Assembly (NCBI RefSeq): GCF_001425045.1
Contig: NZ_LMDJ01000032.1
Location: 63,126-127,125, forward strand
Direction: 5' to 3'
Source: Massilia sp. Root351
GTDB taxonomy: Bacteria; Pseudomonadota; Gammaproteobacteria; Burkholderiales; Burkholderiaceae_D
DNA: 64,000 bases
Below the pieces are notes generated by a model. It was given only the letters and a program-made list of their open reading frames with translations. It was not told the origin of the DNA and did no database searches. The translations under genes and the position numbers were made by a program. The stretch's first letter is position 1. The number at the start of each line of letters is the position of its first letter. Below are positions 1-9,040 of the stretch, in pieces.

Positions 1-2594
1 AAGGCCCGGACCGCGCGCACTATCTGATGGAACGTTTGATCGACCTGGCCCGCCAAAGCGGCTCGGACATCCCGTTCTCGGCCAACACCGCCTACGTCAA
101 CACCATCCCCGCCCACCTCGAGCAGCACTGCCCGGGCAACCTGGAATACGAAGAGAAGCTGCGTTCGTGGATGCGCTGGAACGCCATGGCCATGGTGGTC
201 AAGGCCAACCGCGTGGACGGCGACCTCGGTGGCCACCTGTCCTCGTTTGCTTCGCTGGCCAACATGCTGGGCATCGGCTTCAACCACTTCTGGAAAGCGC
301 CGAGCGACACCCACGGCGGCGACCTGCTGTACATCCAGGGCCACTCCTCGCCCGGCGTGTACGCCCGCGCCTTCCTGGAAGGCCGCCTGACCGAAGAACA
401 ACTGACCCATTACCGCCGCGAAGTCGACGGCAAGGGTCTGTCGTCGTATCCGCACCCGAAACTGATGCCGAACTTCTGGCAGTTCCCGACCGTCTCCATG
501 GGCCTGGGCCCGCTGATGGCGATCTACCAGGCGCGCTTCCTGAAGTACCTGCACGCCCGCTCGATCGCCGACACCACCGGCCGCAAGGTCTGGGCCTTCT
601 GCGGCGACGGCGAGATGGACGAACCGGAATCGCTGGGCGCCATCGGCATGGCCGCACGCGAGAAGCTGGACAACCTGGTCATCGTGGTCAACTGCAACCT
701 GCAGCGCCTGGACGGCCCGGTGCGCGGCAACGGCAAGATCATCCAGGAACTGGAGGCCGACTTCCGCGGCGCCGGCTGGAACGTGGTCAAAGTCATCTGG
801 GGTCCGGGCTGGGATGCCCTGCTGAAGCAGGACAAGGAAGGCATCCTGCAAAAAGTCATGATGGAAACCATCGACGGCGAATACCAGAACTACAAGGCCA
901 AGGACGGCGCCTACGTGCGCAAGCACTTCTTCGGCAAGCATCCGAAGCTGCTGGAAATGGTCGCCAACATGACCGACGACGACATCTGGCGCCTGACCCG
1001 CGGCGGCCACGATCCGCACAAGATCTACGCCGCCTTCAAGGTCGCCCAGGAACACCAGGGCCAGCCTACCGTCCTGCTGGTGAAAACCATCAAGGGCTTC
1101 GGCATGGGCAAGCACGGCGAAGCGCGCAACACCGCGCACAACACCAAGAAGCTGACCGACGAAGCCGTGCGCGAAATGCGCGACCGCTACTCGATCCCGA
1201 TCCCGGACGACCAGCTGGCCGACATCCCGTTCTACAAGCCGGCCGACGACGCGCCTGAAATCAAGTACCTGCACGAGCGCCGCGCCGCGCTGGGCGGCTA
1301 CCTGCCGCAGCGCCGCATGCAGGCGGACGAGAAGCTGACCGTGCCGCCGCTGTCCGCGTTCCAGAACGTGCTGGACGCGACCGCCGAAGGCCGCGAAGTA
1401 TCGAGCACCCAGACCTTCGTGCGTATCCTGACCACGCTGCTGAAGGACCCGAGCATCGGTTCGCGCGTTGTGCCTATCCTGGTCGACGAGTCGCGCACCT
1501 TCGGTATGGAAGGCCTGTTCCGCCAGGTCGGCATCTTCAACCAGCAAGGCCAGTTGTACGAGCCGGTCGATAAAGACCAGGTGATGTACTACCGCGAAGA
1601 CAAGGCCGGCCAGATCCTGCAAGAGGGTATCAACGAAGCCGGCGGCATGAGCTCGTGGATCGCCGCGGCGACCTCGTACTCGACCAACAACCGCGTGATG
1701 ATCCCGTTCTACACGTACTACTCGATGTTCGGCATGCAGCGTATCGGCGACCTGGTATGGGCTGCCGCCGACATGCGCGCCCGTGGCTTCCTGATGGGCG
1801 GCACCGCCGGCCGCACCACGCTGAACGGCGAGGGCCTGCAGCACGAAGACGGCCATAGCCACCTGTTCGCAGCCGCTGTGCCGAACTGCATGCCGTACGA
1901 TCCGACCTTCGGCCACGAAGTGGCAGTGATCGTCCAGGATGGCCTGCGCCGCATGGTGGAGAACCAGGAGGATGTGTTCTACTACATCACCATCATGAAC
2001 GAGAACTATCCGCACCCAGGCATCAAGCCGGGCCAGGAAGAGGGCATCCTGAAGGGCATGTATCTGCTGCAGGAAGGCGACAAGTCGCTCAAGCAGCGCG
2101 TGCAGCTGATCGGCTCCGGCACCATCCTGCGCGAATCGCTGTTCGCACAAGAGCTGCTGAAGAACGACTGGAACATCGCCGCCGACGTGTGGTCCGCTCC
2201 GTCGCTGACCCTGGTGGCGCGCGATGGCCAGGACGCCGAACGCTGGAACCTGGTCAACCCGACCAAGGAACCGCGCGTGCCGTACGTGGCCAACCTGCTG
2301 AAGGACACCACCGGTCCTATCGTGGCGACCACCGACTACATGCGTGCCTTTGCTGAGCAGATCCGCGCCTTCATCCCGAAAGACCGCACCTACCGCGTGC
2401 TGGGCACCGACGGCTTCGGCCGCTCGGACACCCGCGCCGCGCTGCGCGAGTTCTTCGAAGTGAACCGTTACTACATCACGGTCGCTGCGCTGAAATCGCT
2501 GGCTGAAGAAGGCAAGATCGAGGCTTCCGTGGTTGAGCAGGCAGTCGTCAAGTACGGCCTGAACCCGAACAAGCCAAATCCGGTGACCCAATAA
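1..2594 (+). CDS. aceE: Pyruvate dehydrogenase E1 component, homodimeric type (5' end outside window)
   Basis: Thiamine-diphosphate E1 subunit that decarboxylates pyruvate and reductively acetylates the E2 lipoyl groups in the cytoplasmic PDH complex. The reading frame is open from base 3, and the residues before the first in-window Met (base 27) already align with family sequence, so the true start lies upstream and roughly 40 residues are missing. The ThDP-binding stretch GDGEMDEPES followed by NCNLQRLDGPV is intact, as are YSTNNRVMIPFY, GRTTLNGEGLQHEDGHSH and the C-terminal VLGTDGFGRSD. Length and order match the 885-890 residue AceE family rather than the alpha2beta2 E1 type. It is first of three co-directional genes; aceF starts 21 bases after its stop. 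Confidence 0.97.
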   Translation, partial: GPDRAHYLMERLIDLARQSGSDIPFSANTAYVNTIPAHLEQHCPGNLEYEEKLRSWMRWNAMAMVVKANRVDGDLGGHLSSFASLANMLGIGFNHFWKAPSDTHGGDLLYIQGHSSPGVYARAFLEGRLTEEQLTHYRREVDGKGLSSYPHPKLMPNFWQFPTVSMGLGPLMAIYQARFLKYLHARSIADTTGRKVWAFCGDGEMDEPESLGAIGMAAREKLDNLVIVVNCNLQRLDGPVRGNGKIIQELEADFRGAGWNVVKVIWGPGWDALLKQDKEGILQKVMMETIDGEYQNYKAKDGAYVRKHFFGKHPKLLEMVANMTDDDIWRLTRGGHDPHKIYAAFKVAQEHQGQPTVLLVKTIKGFGMGKHGEARNTAHNTKKLTDEAVREMRDRYSIPIPDDQLADIPFYKPADDAPEIKYLHERRAALGGYLPQRRMQADEKLTVPPLSAFQNVLDATAEGREVSSTQTFVRILTTLLKDPSIGSRVVPILVDESRTFGMEGLFRQVGIFNQQGQLYEPVDKDQVMYYREDKAGQILQEGINEAGGMSSWIAAATSYSTNNRVMIPFYTYYSMFGMQRIGDLVWAAADMRARGFLMGGTAGRTTLNGEGLQHEDGHSHLFAAAVPNCMPYDPTFGHEVAVIVQDGLRRMVENQEDVFYYITIMNENYPHPGIKPGQEEGILKGMYLLQEGDKSLKQRVQLIGSGTILRESLFAQELLKNDWNIAADVWSAPSLTLVARDGQDAERWNLVNPTKEPRVPYVANLLKDTTGPIVATTDYMRAFAEQIRAFIPKDRTYRVLGTDGFGRSDTRAALREFFEVNRYYITVAALKSLAEEGKIEASVVEQAVVKYGLNPNKPNPVTQ

Positions 2595-2615
2595 ATAGAA
2601 TACGGAGCAAACGCT

Positions 2616-4286
2616 ATGAGCATTGTGGAAGTTAAAGTCCCGGATATCGGCGATTTCAAGGAAGTTGAAATCATCGAGCTGATGATCAAAGTCGGCGACA
2701 CCATCAAAGTAGACCAGTCGCTGATCACCGTTGAATCGGACAAGGCCAGCATGGAGATTCCTTCGAGCGCCGCCGGCGTGGTCAAGGAAATCAAGGTCAA
2801 GGTAGGCGACAAGGTTGCCGAAGGTTCGCTGCTGCTGTTGCTGGAAGCTGATGGCGCAGCCGCCGCTCCTGCCGCCGCACCGGCCGCCGCCCCTGCCGCT
2901 GTTGCTGCCCCGGCAGCGCCTGCCGCCGCTGCTCCGGCTCCGGCTGCCGCTGCGCCGGCCGCCTCGGCTGGTCCGGTCGAAGTCAAAGTGCCGGACATCG
3001 GCGACTTCAAGGAAGTGGAAGTCATCGAAGTGATGGTCAAGGTTGGCGACACCATCAAGGTGGACCAGTCGCTGCTGACCGTTGAATCGGACAAGGCCAG
3101 CATGGAGATTCCGTCGTCTCATGCCGGCGTGGTCAAGGAAGTCAAAGTCAAGCTGGGCGACAAGGTTGCCATGGGTACGGTTGTGCTGGTGGTGGAGGCT
3201 TCGGGCGGCGCTGCCGCTGCTGCACCGGCCGCTGCACCTGCCGCCGCTGCACCGGCTGCTGCCTCGACGCCGGCACCGGCCGCTGCGCCGGCACCAGCCG
3301 CAGCCGCAGCCGCTCCGGCCGCATCGCAAGGCTCGGTCACCACTGGCAAGCTGGCGCACGCATCGCCATCGATCCGCAAGTTCGCCCGTGAACTGGGCGT
3401 GGACCTGGGCAAAGTGCCTGGCAGCGGTCCGAAAGGCCGCATCACCCAGCAGGACGTGCAGAACTTCGTCAAGGGCGTGATGGCCGGTACCGTGGCAGCG
3501 CCTGCCGGCGCCGCATCGCCAGCCTCCTCGGGCGGCGGCAACTTCAACGTGCTGGCATGGCCGTCGCTGGACTTCAGCAAGTTCGGCGAAACCGAACTGC
3601 TGCCACTGTCGCGCATCAAGAAGATCTCCGGTCCCAACCTGCACCGCAACTGGGTCCAGATCCCGCACGTCACGCAATTCGACGACGCGGACATCACCGA
3701 CCTGGAAGCATTCCGCGTCGAGACCAACAACGCCAACGCCAAGAACAAGGATGCCGCCAAGCTGACCATGCTGGCCTTCGTGATCAAGGCATCGGTCGCC
3801 GCGCTGAAGAAGTTCCCGACCTTCAATGCCTCGCTGGACGCAAACGGCGAAAACCTGATCCTGAAGAAGTACTACAACATCGGTTTCGCTGCCGATACGC
3901 CGAATGGCCTGGTGGTACCGGTTGTGAAGAACGCCGACCAGAAGTCCGTTTCGCAGATCGCCCGCGAAATGACCGAACTGTCGCTGCAAGCGCGCGAAGG
4001 CAAGCTGAAGCCGACCGACATGCAAGGCGCCACCTTCACCATTTCCTCGCTGGGCGGCATTGGCGGCACGCATTTCACGCCTATCGTGAACGCACCGGAA
4101 GTGGCCATCCTGGGCCTGTCCAAAGCGTCGATCAAGCCTGTGTGGGACGGCAAAGCCTTCCAGCCGCGCCTGATGATGGGTACGTCGCTGTCCTACGACC
4201 ACCGCGTGGTCGACGGCGCGATGGGGGCCCGCTTCTCCGTGTACCTGAGCGAAGTGCTCGGCGACATGCGCAAAATTCTGCTGTAA
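2616..4286 (+). CDS. aceF: Dihydrolipoyllysine acetyltransferase, PDH E2, with two lipoyl domains
   Basis: E2 core of the PDH complex; transfers acetyl from lipoamide to CoA. The 556 residues run: lipoyl domain 1 (about 1-77, lipoyl Lys43 in SDKASME), Ala/Pro linker, lipoyl domain 2 (about 119-194, Lys160 in the same motif), Ala/Pro linker, peripheral-subunit-binding domain (about 248-285, SPSIRKFARELGVDLGKVPG), short linker, then the acetyltransferase domain with the catalytic DHRVVDG motif (His529). The two lipoyl domains are nearly identical in both protein and DNA, implying recent duplication or gene conversion. A GGAG-like ribosome site precedes the ATG. It lies between aceE and lpdA with very short spacers, indicating one transcript. 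Confidence 0.97.
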   Translation: MSIVEVKVPDIGDFKEVEIIELMIKVGDTIKVDQSLITVESDKASMEIPSSAAGVVKEIKVKVGDKVAEGSLLLLLEADGAAAAPAAAPAAAPAAVAAPAAPAAAAPAPAAAAPAASAGPVEVKVPDIGDFKEVEVIEVMVKVGDTIKVDQSLLTVESDKASMEIPSSHAGVVKEVKVKLGDKVAMGTVVLVVEASGGAAAAAPAAAPAAAAPAAASTPAPAAAPAPAAAAAAPAASQGSVTTGKLAHASPSIRKFARELGVDLGKVPGSGPKGRITQQDVQNFVKGVMAGTVAAPAGAASPASSGGGNFNVLAWPSLDFSKFGETELLPLSRIKKISGPNLHRNWVQIPHVTQFDDADITDLEAFRVETNNANAKNKDAAKLTMLAFVIKASVAALKKFPTFNASLDANGENLILKKYYNIGFAADTPNGLVVPVVKNADQKSVSQIAREMTELSLQAREGKLKPTDMQGATFTISSLGGIGGTHFTPIVNAPEVAILGLSKASIKPVWDGKAFQPRLMMGTSLSYDHRVVDGAMGARFSVYLSEVLGDMRKILL

Positions 4287-4295
4287 GGAGCGACC

Positions 4296-6095
4296 ATGAG
4301 CACAGTGGAAGTCAAAGTCCCCAACATCGGCGACTTCGCCGAAGTTGAAGTGATTGAAGTGATGGTCAAGGTCGGCGATACGATCAAGGTCGACCAGTCG
4401 CTGATCACCGTCGAATCGGACAAGGCCAGCATGGAAGTGCCTTCGTCGCACGCCGGCGTGGTCAAGGAACTGAAGGTCAAGCTCGGCGACAAAGTGAAGG
4501 AAGGCGTTGTGCTGCTGGTGGTTGAGGAAGCCGCCGGCGCAGCCGCCGCAGCCGCACCTGCTGCTGCGCCTGCGGCCGCAGCTCAGGCACCGGCCGCCGC
4601 AGCGGCTCCGGCTGCTGCCGCACCGGCCGCACCGGTCGCCGCCCCAGCCGGTGGCAGCTATGCCGGCCAGGTCGACATCGACTGCGACATGATGGTGCTG
4701 GGCGGCGGTCCTGGCGGCTACTCGGCTGCCTTCCGCGCTGCGGACCTGGGCATGAACACGGTGATCGTCGAGCGTTACGAAACGCTGGGCGGCGTGTGCC
4801 TGAACGTGGGCTGCATCCCGTCGAAAGCGCTGCTGCACGTGGCTTCCGTGATCGACGAAACCGCGCACATGTCCAAGACCGGCGTCACCTTCGCCAAGCC
4901 GACCATCGACATCGACCAGGTGCGCGCCTACAAAGAAGGCGTCATCAAGAACATGACCGGCGGCCTGGCCGGCATGGCCAAAGCCCGCAAGACGCAAGTC
5001 GTTACCGGTGTCGGCCAGTTCCTGAGCGCGAACCACATCGAAGTCACCGCCAAGGACGGCAGCAAGAAGGTTGTCCAGTTCAAGCAAGCCATCATCGCCG
5101 CCGGTTCGGCGGTTGTGAAGCTGCCGTTCGTGCCTGAAGATCCGCGCATCGTCGATTCGACCGGCGCGCTGGAACTGCGCCAGATCCCGAAACGCATGCT
5201 GGTCATCGGCGGCGGCATCATCGGCCTGGAAATGGCCACCGTCTACTCCACCTTCGGCGCGCGCATCGACGTGGTCGAAATGATGGATGGCTTGATGCAA
5301 GGCGCCGACCGCGACGCGGTCAAGGTCTGGCAGAAGTTCAACGAGAAGCGCTTCGACAACATCATGACCAAGACCAAGACGGTCGCGGTCGAGGCCCTGC
5401 CGGAAGGCATCAAGGTCACCTTCGAAGCAGCGGAAGCCGGCGCCACCGCGCCAGCCCCGCAGGTCTACGACATGGTGCTGGTGGCCGTTGGCCGCAGCCC
5501 GAACGGCAAGAAGATCGCCGCCGACAAAGCCGGCGTGATCGTCACCGACCGCGGCTTCATCAACGTCGACAGCCAGATGCGCACCAACGTGCCCAACATC
5601 TTCGCCATCGGCGACCTGGTGGGCCAGCCGATGCTGGCGCACAAGGCGGTGCATGAAGGCCACGTTGCGGCAGAAGCGGCGGCAGGCCAGAAGTCGCACT
5701 TCGACGTGAAGGTGATTCCATCGGTGGCCTACACCGATCCGGAAGTGGCATGGGCCGGCATCACCGAAGACGAAGCGAAAGCCAAGGGCATCAAGGTCGA
5801 GAAGGGCCACTTCCCTTGGGCAGCGAGCGGCCGCGCCGTGGCCAATGGCCGCGCCGAAGGCTTCACCAAGCTGCTGTTCGACGCTGAAACGCACCGCATC
5901 ATCGGCGGCACCATCGTCGGCACGCACGCCGGCGACATGATCGGCGAAATCGCGCTGGCCATCGAAATGGGCTGCGACGGCACCGACATCGGCAAGACGA
6001 TCCACCCGCACCCGACCCTGGGCGAGTCGATCGGCATGGCCGCCGAAGTGTACGAAGGCGTCTGCACCGATCTGCCGCCACCGCGCAAGCGCTAA
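4296..6095 (+). CDS. lpdA: Dihydrolipoyl dehydrogenase, PDH E3, with N-terminal lipoyl domain
   Basis: FAD/NAD disulfide oxidoreductase that reoxidises the lipoyl groups of E2. Residues 1-78 form a lipoyl domain with lipoyl Lys43 in SDKASME, joined by an Ala/Pro linker to the flavoprotein (from about 127). The FAD motif GGGPGG (136-141), redox-active cysteines in [13 protein letters not shown] (Cys168 and Cys173), the NAD motif GGGIIGLE and the C-terminal HPHPTLGE active-site His/Glu are all present. At 599 residues it is longer than the ordinary 470-residue Lpd because of the extra domain, an arrangement known in Neisseria and Ralstonia PDH operons. The ATG follows AAGGAG and the aceF stop is 9 bases upstream. 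A strong terminator follows. Confidence 0.96.
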   Translation: MSTVEVKVPNIGDFAEVEVIEVMVKVGDTIKVDQSLITVESDKASMEVPSSHAGVVKELKVKLGDKVKEGVVLLVVEEAAGAAAAAAPAAAPAAAAQAPAAAAAPAAAAPAAPVAAPAGGSYAGQVDIDCDMMVLGGGPGGYSAAFRAADLGMNTVIVERYETLGGVCLNVGCIPSKALLHVASVIDETAHMSKTGVTFAKPTIDIDQVRAYKEGVIKNMTGGLAGMAKARKTQVVTGVGQFLSANHIEVTAKDGSKKVVQFKQAIIAAGSAVVKLPFVPEDPRIVDSTGALELRQIPKRMLVIGGGIIGLEMATVYSTFGARIDVVEMMDGLMQGADRDAVKVWQKFNEKRFDNIMTKTKTVAVEALPEGIKVTFEAAEAGATAPAPQVYDMVLVAVGRSPNGKKIAADKAGVIVTDRGFINVDSQMRTNVPNIFAIGDLVGQPMLAHKAVHEGHVAAEAAAGQKSHFDVKVIPSVAYTDPEVAWAGITEDEAKAKGIKVEKGHFPWAASGRAVANGRAEGFTKLLFDAETHRIIGGTIVGTHAGDMIGEIALAIEMGCDGTDIGKTIHPHPTLGESIGMAAEVYEGVCTDLPPPRKR

Positions 6096-6104
6096 GCAGC
6101 AAAC

Positions 6105-6131
6105 AAAAAACCCGCCACGGCGGGTTTTTTT
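6105..6131 (+). terminator. Rho-independent terminator of aceE-aceF-lpdA
   Basis: An inverted repeat CCCGC/GCGGG flanked by an A-run on the left and seven T on the right, starting about 10 bases after the lpdA stop. The A/T arms extend the stem, so it could also work on the minus strand for the convergent gene at 6156. Confidence 0.9.
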
Positions 6132-6155
6132 ACACCCGCGACGCGCCTGTCCGGC

Positions 6156-6461
6156 TCATCGAAAGCCGGCAACCGAATCGTTTGCGTGAGCGCGAATTAT
6201 TTTCGTCACGCGGGGATTCTTCCTGTATTTGGCGCTTAGCTGCTCAAGTTGTTTTTGCGCAGTCTGGCAGTGCTTGACGACGGACCGCTCGATTTCCCGC
6301 TGCCGCTTTTCGCTCAACCCGCCGTCAAACTCTCCCGCAAAATGTTCGCAAGCGTTGGCGTTACGTATGAATGCCTGCACATCCTGCGGAGTTGTGTTTT
6401 TGGCGAATACGGTTGCGGGGGCCGATAGGCACGCAAGCAGGACCACTGTTTTAATCCTCAT
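6156..6461 (-). CDS. Small secreted protein, candidate periplasmic immunity partner
   Basis: 101 residues with a clear Sec signal (MRIKTVVLLACLSAPATVFA, cleavage after AFA) and an approximately 80-residue mature part rich in charged residues. Two cysteines occur in ACEHFAGE and KHCQTAQ. The mature part, with spacing ACEHFAGEFDGG...KHC, resembles a family of short periplasmic proteins of unknown function that I recall from proteobacterial accessory regions; I cannot name a Pfam entry. It lies 15 bases downstream of an M15-like peptidase gene on the same strand and has its own GGGGGAG ribosome site, so the two are probably co-translated. A cytoplasmic-looking cell-wall hydrolase followed by a tiny periplasmic protein is the usual layout of an effector/immunity pair; that role is inference. 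Local base composition is visibly more AT-rich than the neighbours. Confidence 0.75.
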   Translation of the reverse strand: MRIKTVVLLACLSAPATVFAKNTTPQDVQAFIRNANACEHFAGEFDGGLSEKRQREIERSVVKHCQTAQKQLEQLSAKYRKNPRVTKIIRAHANDSVAGFR

Positions 6462-6476
6462 TGCTCCCCCCTCGTA

Positions 6477-7091
6477 TTAGCGTCCGTTGTTCGACCAGTG
6501 AGGGACATCACGGCCGCCACCACCGTATTTCTTCACGCCATATGTGGCGCCGATTTCGATCAACTGCCGATTCATTCCGGTACGAGGCATTGTTCTGATC
6601 GTTACCAACTTGCCGTTTGCGTCCTTCACTGAAACTGTTCCATGCCAGGACAGCGACATGTCTATTGCCAGGCCCAAGTTATGTTGGGAGCGAAGCGCGG
6701 GTCTCGTGCGCAGTCGGCGTATCGACAGCGCACCGACCATGTCCTCTGCTGCCCGCACTGTGTCGGCACCTGCCGGATGCTGCCATTCGATATCCACGCC
6801 TCCCATGGCAGGAATCGAGCTGACGTCGGCTTTGTCATTCACGATGCGCCAAGCCCAATGCATCAGGTCGTATCGTTTTGTGGGCCGGTATGTGGCATCC
6901 ATTTTGACCCTGATGCCGGCTTCAGCCATGGCGGCTATAAAATCTTCCACGGCATGACGGAAAGTGCCGCTAAGGTCACTGGTGCCTCTACTGCCTGGAA
7001 AGCGTCGCGCCCATTGCGCGCCGCTTAATTCCTTGCCAGCTCGATTTTCATGCGCACTTGCCTGCTTGCGCGCGAGATGGCTTGTCGCCAT
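6477..7091 (-). CDS. M15-like (D-Ala-D-Ala carboxypeptidase/endolysin type) peptidase
   Basis: 204 residues without signal peptide or membrane segment. Zinc-peptidase signatures of the M15/VanY fold are visible: YRP at 68-70, SQHNLGLAID (Ser135, His137, Gly140, Asp144 of the SxHxxGxAxD motif) and a C-terminal PHW (His198) that would supply the last metal ligand. These enzymes cut peptidoglycan stem peptides. The lack of an export signal in a cell-wall hydrolase implies delivery by another route, such as type VI secretion or phage lysis; no phage genes are near. A GGAGG ribosome site lies just before the ATG. The downstream small secreted gene makes an antibacterial effector/immunity pair the most economical reading. 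The alternative is a domesticated endolysin. Confidence 0.8.
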   Translation of the reverse strand: MATSHLARKQASAHENRAGKELSGAQWARRFPGSRGTSDLSGTFRHAVEDFIAAMAEAGIRVKMDATYRPTKRYDLMHWAWRIVNDKADVSSIPAMGGVDIEWQHPAGADTVRAAEDMVGALSIRRLRTRPALRSQHNLGLAIDMSLSWHGTVSVKDANGKLVTIRTMPRTGMNRQLIEIGATYGVKKYGGGGRDVPHWSNNGR

Positions 7092-7200
7092 GTCGAACCT
7101 CCATTTTTCGGCTTAGCGCGCCGATGTCGGTGGAAGTTCAAAGCCTAGCGGGGGGCGTGGTTCAGGGCGTTGATCCCGGCCAAGCTAAGCGCTCAAAGGT

Positions 7201-7626
7201 TCAACGGGCCATCGCCGAAGCGGGCAGGCCGAATACCCGGTCGAAGGTCCAGCTGAAGATGAAGGTGTAGACCATGAAGAAGATCACCAGGCCCAGGTCC
7301 AGCACGAAGGCGTCCCACAGCGACATGTTCAGCCACCACGCGAACAGCGGCACCAGCACCAGCACCAGGCCACCCTCGAAGCCAAGCGCGTGCGCCACCC
7401 GGCGCTTCACGCTGCGGCCGCGCGTGGCCTGGCGCGCTTCCCACGCTTCGAACAGCGAGTTGTAGATCAGGTTCCACACCACCGCCGTCAGCGACGAGCC
7501 CACGGCGGCAATGCCCGCGTGCCCGGCGTCGTGTCCGCCCAGCAGCATCAGCGCGCTGCTGGTGAGGCCGACGGCGATCAGTTCAAACAACGACACGTAG
7601 ACGACTTTTCGCTTGATTCCTTGCAT
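7201..7626 (-). CDS. PACE-family (AceI-like) multidrug efflux transporter
   Basis: 141 residues with four hydrophobic segments arranged as two tandem bacterial-transmembrane-pair repeats, beginning MQGIKRKVVYVSLFELIAVG. The conserved acidic residue in the first helix (FELIAV) and the WNLIYNSLFEAWEAR loop are family hallmarks. The family exports biocides such as chlorhexidine and short diamines across the inner membrane. It is divergent from a LysR-type regulator with 83 bases between the chosen starts, the same arrangement as aceI and its regulator aceR. The physiological substrate cannot be told from sequence. Confidence 0.9.
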   Translation of the reverse strand: MQGIKRKVVYVSLFELIAVGLTSSALMLLGGHDAGHAGIAAVGSSLTAVVWNLIYNSLFEAWEARQATRGRSVKRRVAHALGFEGGLVLVLVPLFAWWLNMSLWDAFVLDLGLVIFFMVYTFIFSWTFDRVFGLPASAMAR

Positions 7627-7709
7627 GGCTTTCCCCTTGATTCAGTGGCGCCATGGTATCGATGTTTTTTTGATTGAAAAAGTCGACAGCCATCAGTTTT
7701 TCTGACAGT

Positions 7710-8630
7710 ATGTGGCGTATGGCTTTCTCCAGCGACAACGTCGCCATCTTCCTTGCCGTGCTCGACCACGGCTCATTTTCTGCGGCGGCCCGCACGCTGG
7801 GCCGGGTGCCGTCGGCCGTCAGCATGGCGGTGGCGCAACTGGAAGCGGAACTCGACCTGCAGCTGTTCGAGCGCAGTTCGCGCAACGCCCGCCCGACCGA
7901 GATGGCGCGCGCGCTGGAAGCCGAGGCGCGCCAGATGGCCGGCCAGCTGCGCCGCCTGCAGGCGCACGCCTTGTCGCTGCACCGGGGCCTGGAGCAGCGC
8001 CTGACGCTGGCGATTGCGCCGGAACTGTTGTCGGCGCCGTGGAGCCATCCGCTGGCGCGGCTGGCGGAGGAATTCCCGTCGCTGGAGGTCGAGGTGCGTT
8101 CGGCGCCGCAGGCCGACGCGCTGCGCATGCTGCACCAGGGCGAGGCCCAGCTGGCGCTGATCTACGAGCGCCAGCGGGTGGACGAGCGCGAGGATTTCCA
8201 GGAGTTGGGCAGCGAGGTGCTGGTGGCGGTGATTTCGCCGCAACATCCGCAGGCACGGGGCCGCAACGGCAGTTTCCGCTGGGAAGACCTGGTCGACATT
8301 CGCCAGATCGCCATCGCCAGCCGCGACACGCAGGCGCAGGACGAACGCATCCTCATCTCGCGCAAGGTATGGCGCACCGACAGCCACCTGGCCACGCTGG
8401 GACTGGTGCAGGCGGGACTGGGCTGGGCTTACCTGCCGAAACGGCTGGCCGCGCCGCTGGTGGACGCGGGCGAGCTGCTCGGCATCGGCTTCGAGCACAT
8501 GAGCAACCAGGTGCGGCTATGGGTGGATGTGGTGTGGCTGAATGACAAACCGCTCGGCCTGGGGGCCAAGCGGCTGATCGCCCTGATGAAGGATATCTCG
8601 GGGCTGGAGGCGCGCCCGGCGCAGGACTAG
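7710..8630 (+). CDS. LysR-family transcriptional regulator, divergent from the PACE pump
   Basis: An N-terminal winged HTH (VAIFLAVLDHGSFSAAARTLG, recognition helix around SAVSMAVAQLE) is followed by a LysR substrate-binding domain. I chose the ATG at 7710, 306 residues; an in-frame TTG further up would add 12 unlikely residues and the ATG at 7719 is equally possible. There is no good ribosome site for any of them. Position and orientation suggest it controls the efflux gene at 7201-7626 in response to the exported compound, an inference from the AceR/AceI precedent. Confidence 0.88.
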   Translation: MWRMAFSSDNVAIFLAVLDHGSFSAAARTLGRVPSAVSMAVAQLEAELDLQLFERSSRNARPTEMARALEAEARQMAGQLRRLQAHALSLHRGLEQRLTLAIAPELLSAPWSHPLARLAEEFPSLEVEVRSAPQADALRMLHQGEAQLALIYERQRVDEREDFQELGSEVLVAVISPQHPQARGRNGSFRWEDLVDIRQIAIASRDTQAQDERILISRKVWRTDSHLATLGLVQAGLGWAYLPKRLAAPLVDAGELLGIGFEHMSNQVRLWVDVVWLNDKPLGLGAKRLIALMKDISGLEARPAQD

Positions 8631-8643
8631 GCCGGGCGGCGGA

Positions 8644-8931
8644 TTACTTGGTGCGGTATTTCTCGAAGTTCACTTCGAAGTCGCCGAAGTTATCGTTCAG
8701 CATCTTCTCGTGTTGCTCCTTGTAGTACTGGATGGCAGCGTCCTTCTGTTGGGCGAAGGCTTCCTGGTTGCCGGTCGAGACAGCCAGCATATAGGCGTTG
8801 AAACGGGTGGCCGCGAACAGGATGGCCGGGCCGATGGTGTTGCGGTCCAGGGTCTGGGCCTTGTCGTTGGCCAGGTTGATGAAGGCGTCGACAAGTTGCC
8901 AGAATTGTTCGTCGGAGGTAGGGGTAGTCAT
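8644..8931 (-). CDS. DUF3144 family protein
   Basis: 95 residues, all helical and soluble in appearance. The central segment FINLANDKAQTLDRNTIGPAILFAATRFNAYM is typical of the DUF3144 family, and the C-terminus (HEKMLNDNFGDFEVNFEKYRTK) fits too. The family is widespread in proteobacteria with no known function. It converges on the LysR gene with 13 bases between stops and no obvious terminator. It is probably monocistronic. Confidence 0.85.
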   Translation of the reverse strand: MTTPTSDEQFWQLVDAFINLANDKAQTLDRNTIGPAILFAATRFNAYMLAVSTGNQEAFAQQKDAAIQYYKEQHEKMLNDNFGDFEVNFEKYRTK

Positions 8932-9040
8932 GGATGTCTCTGGAAATAATTTAAACGAGTGGGCATCCTGCCACGAATCGGCGCATTAGTCGAGCGGCGG
9001 CGCGCGCAGGCGCCGCCTTGTGGACGGCCGGCGCGGCAGG

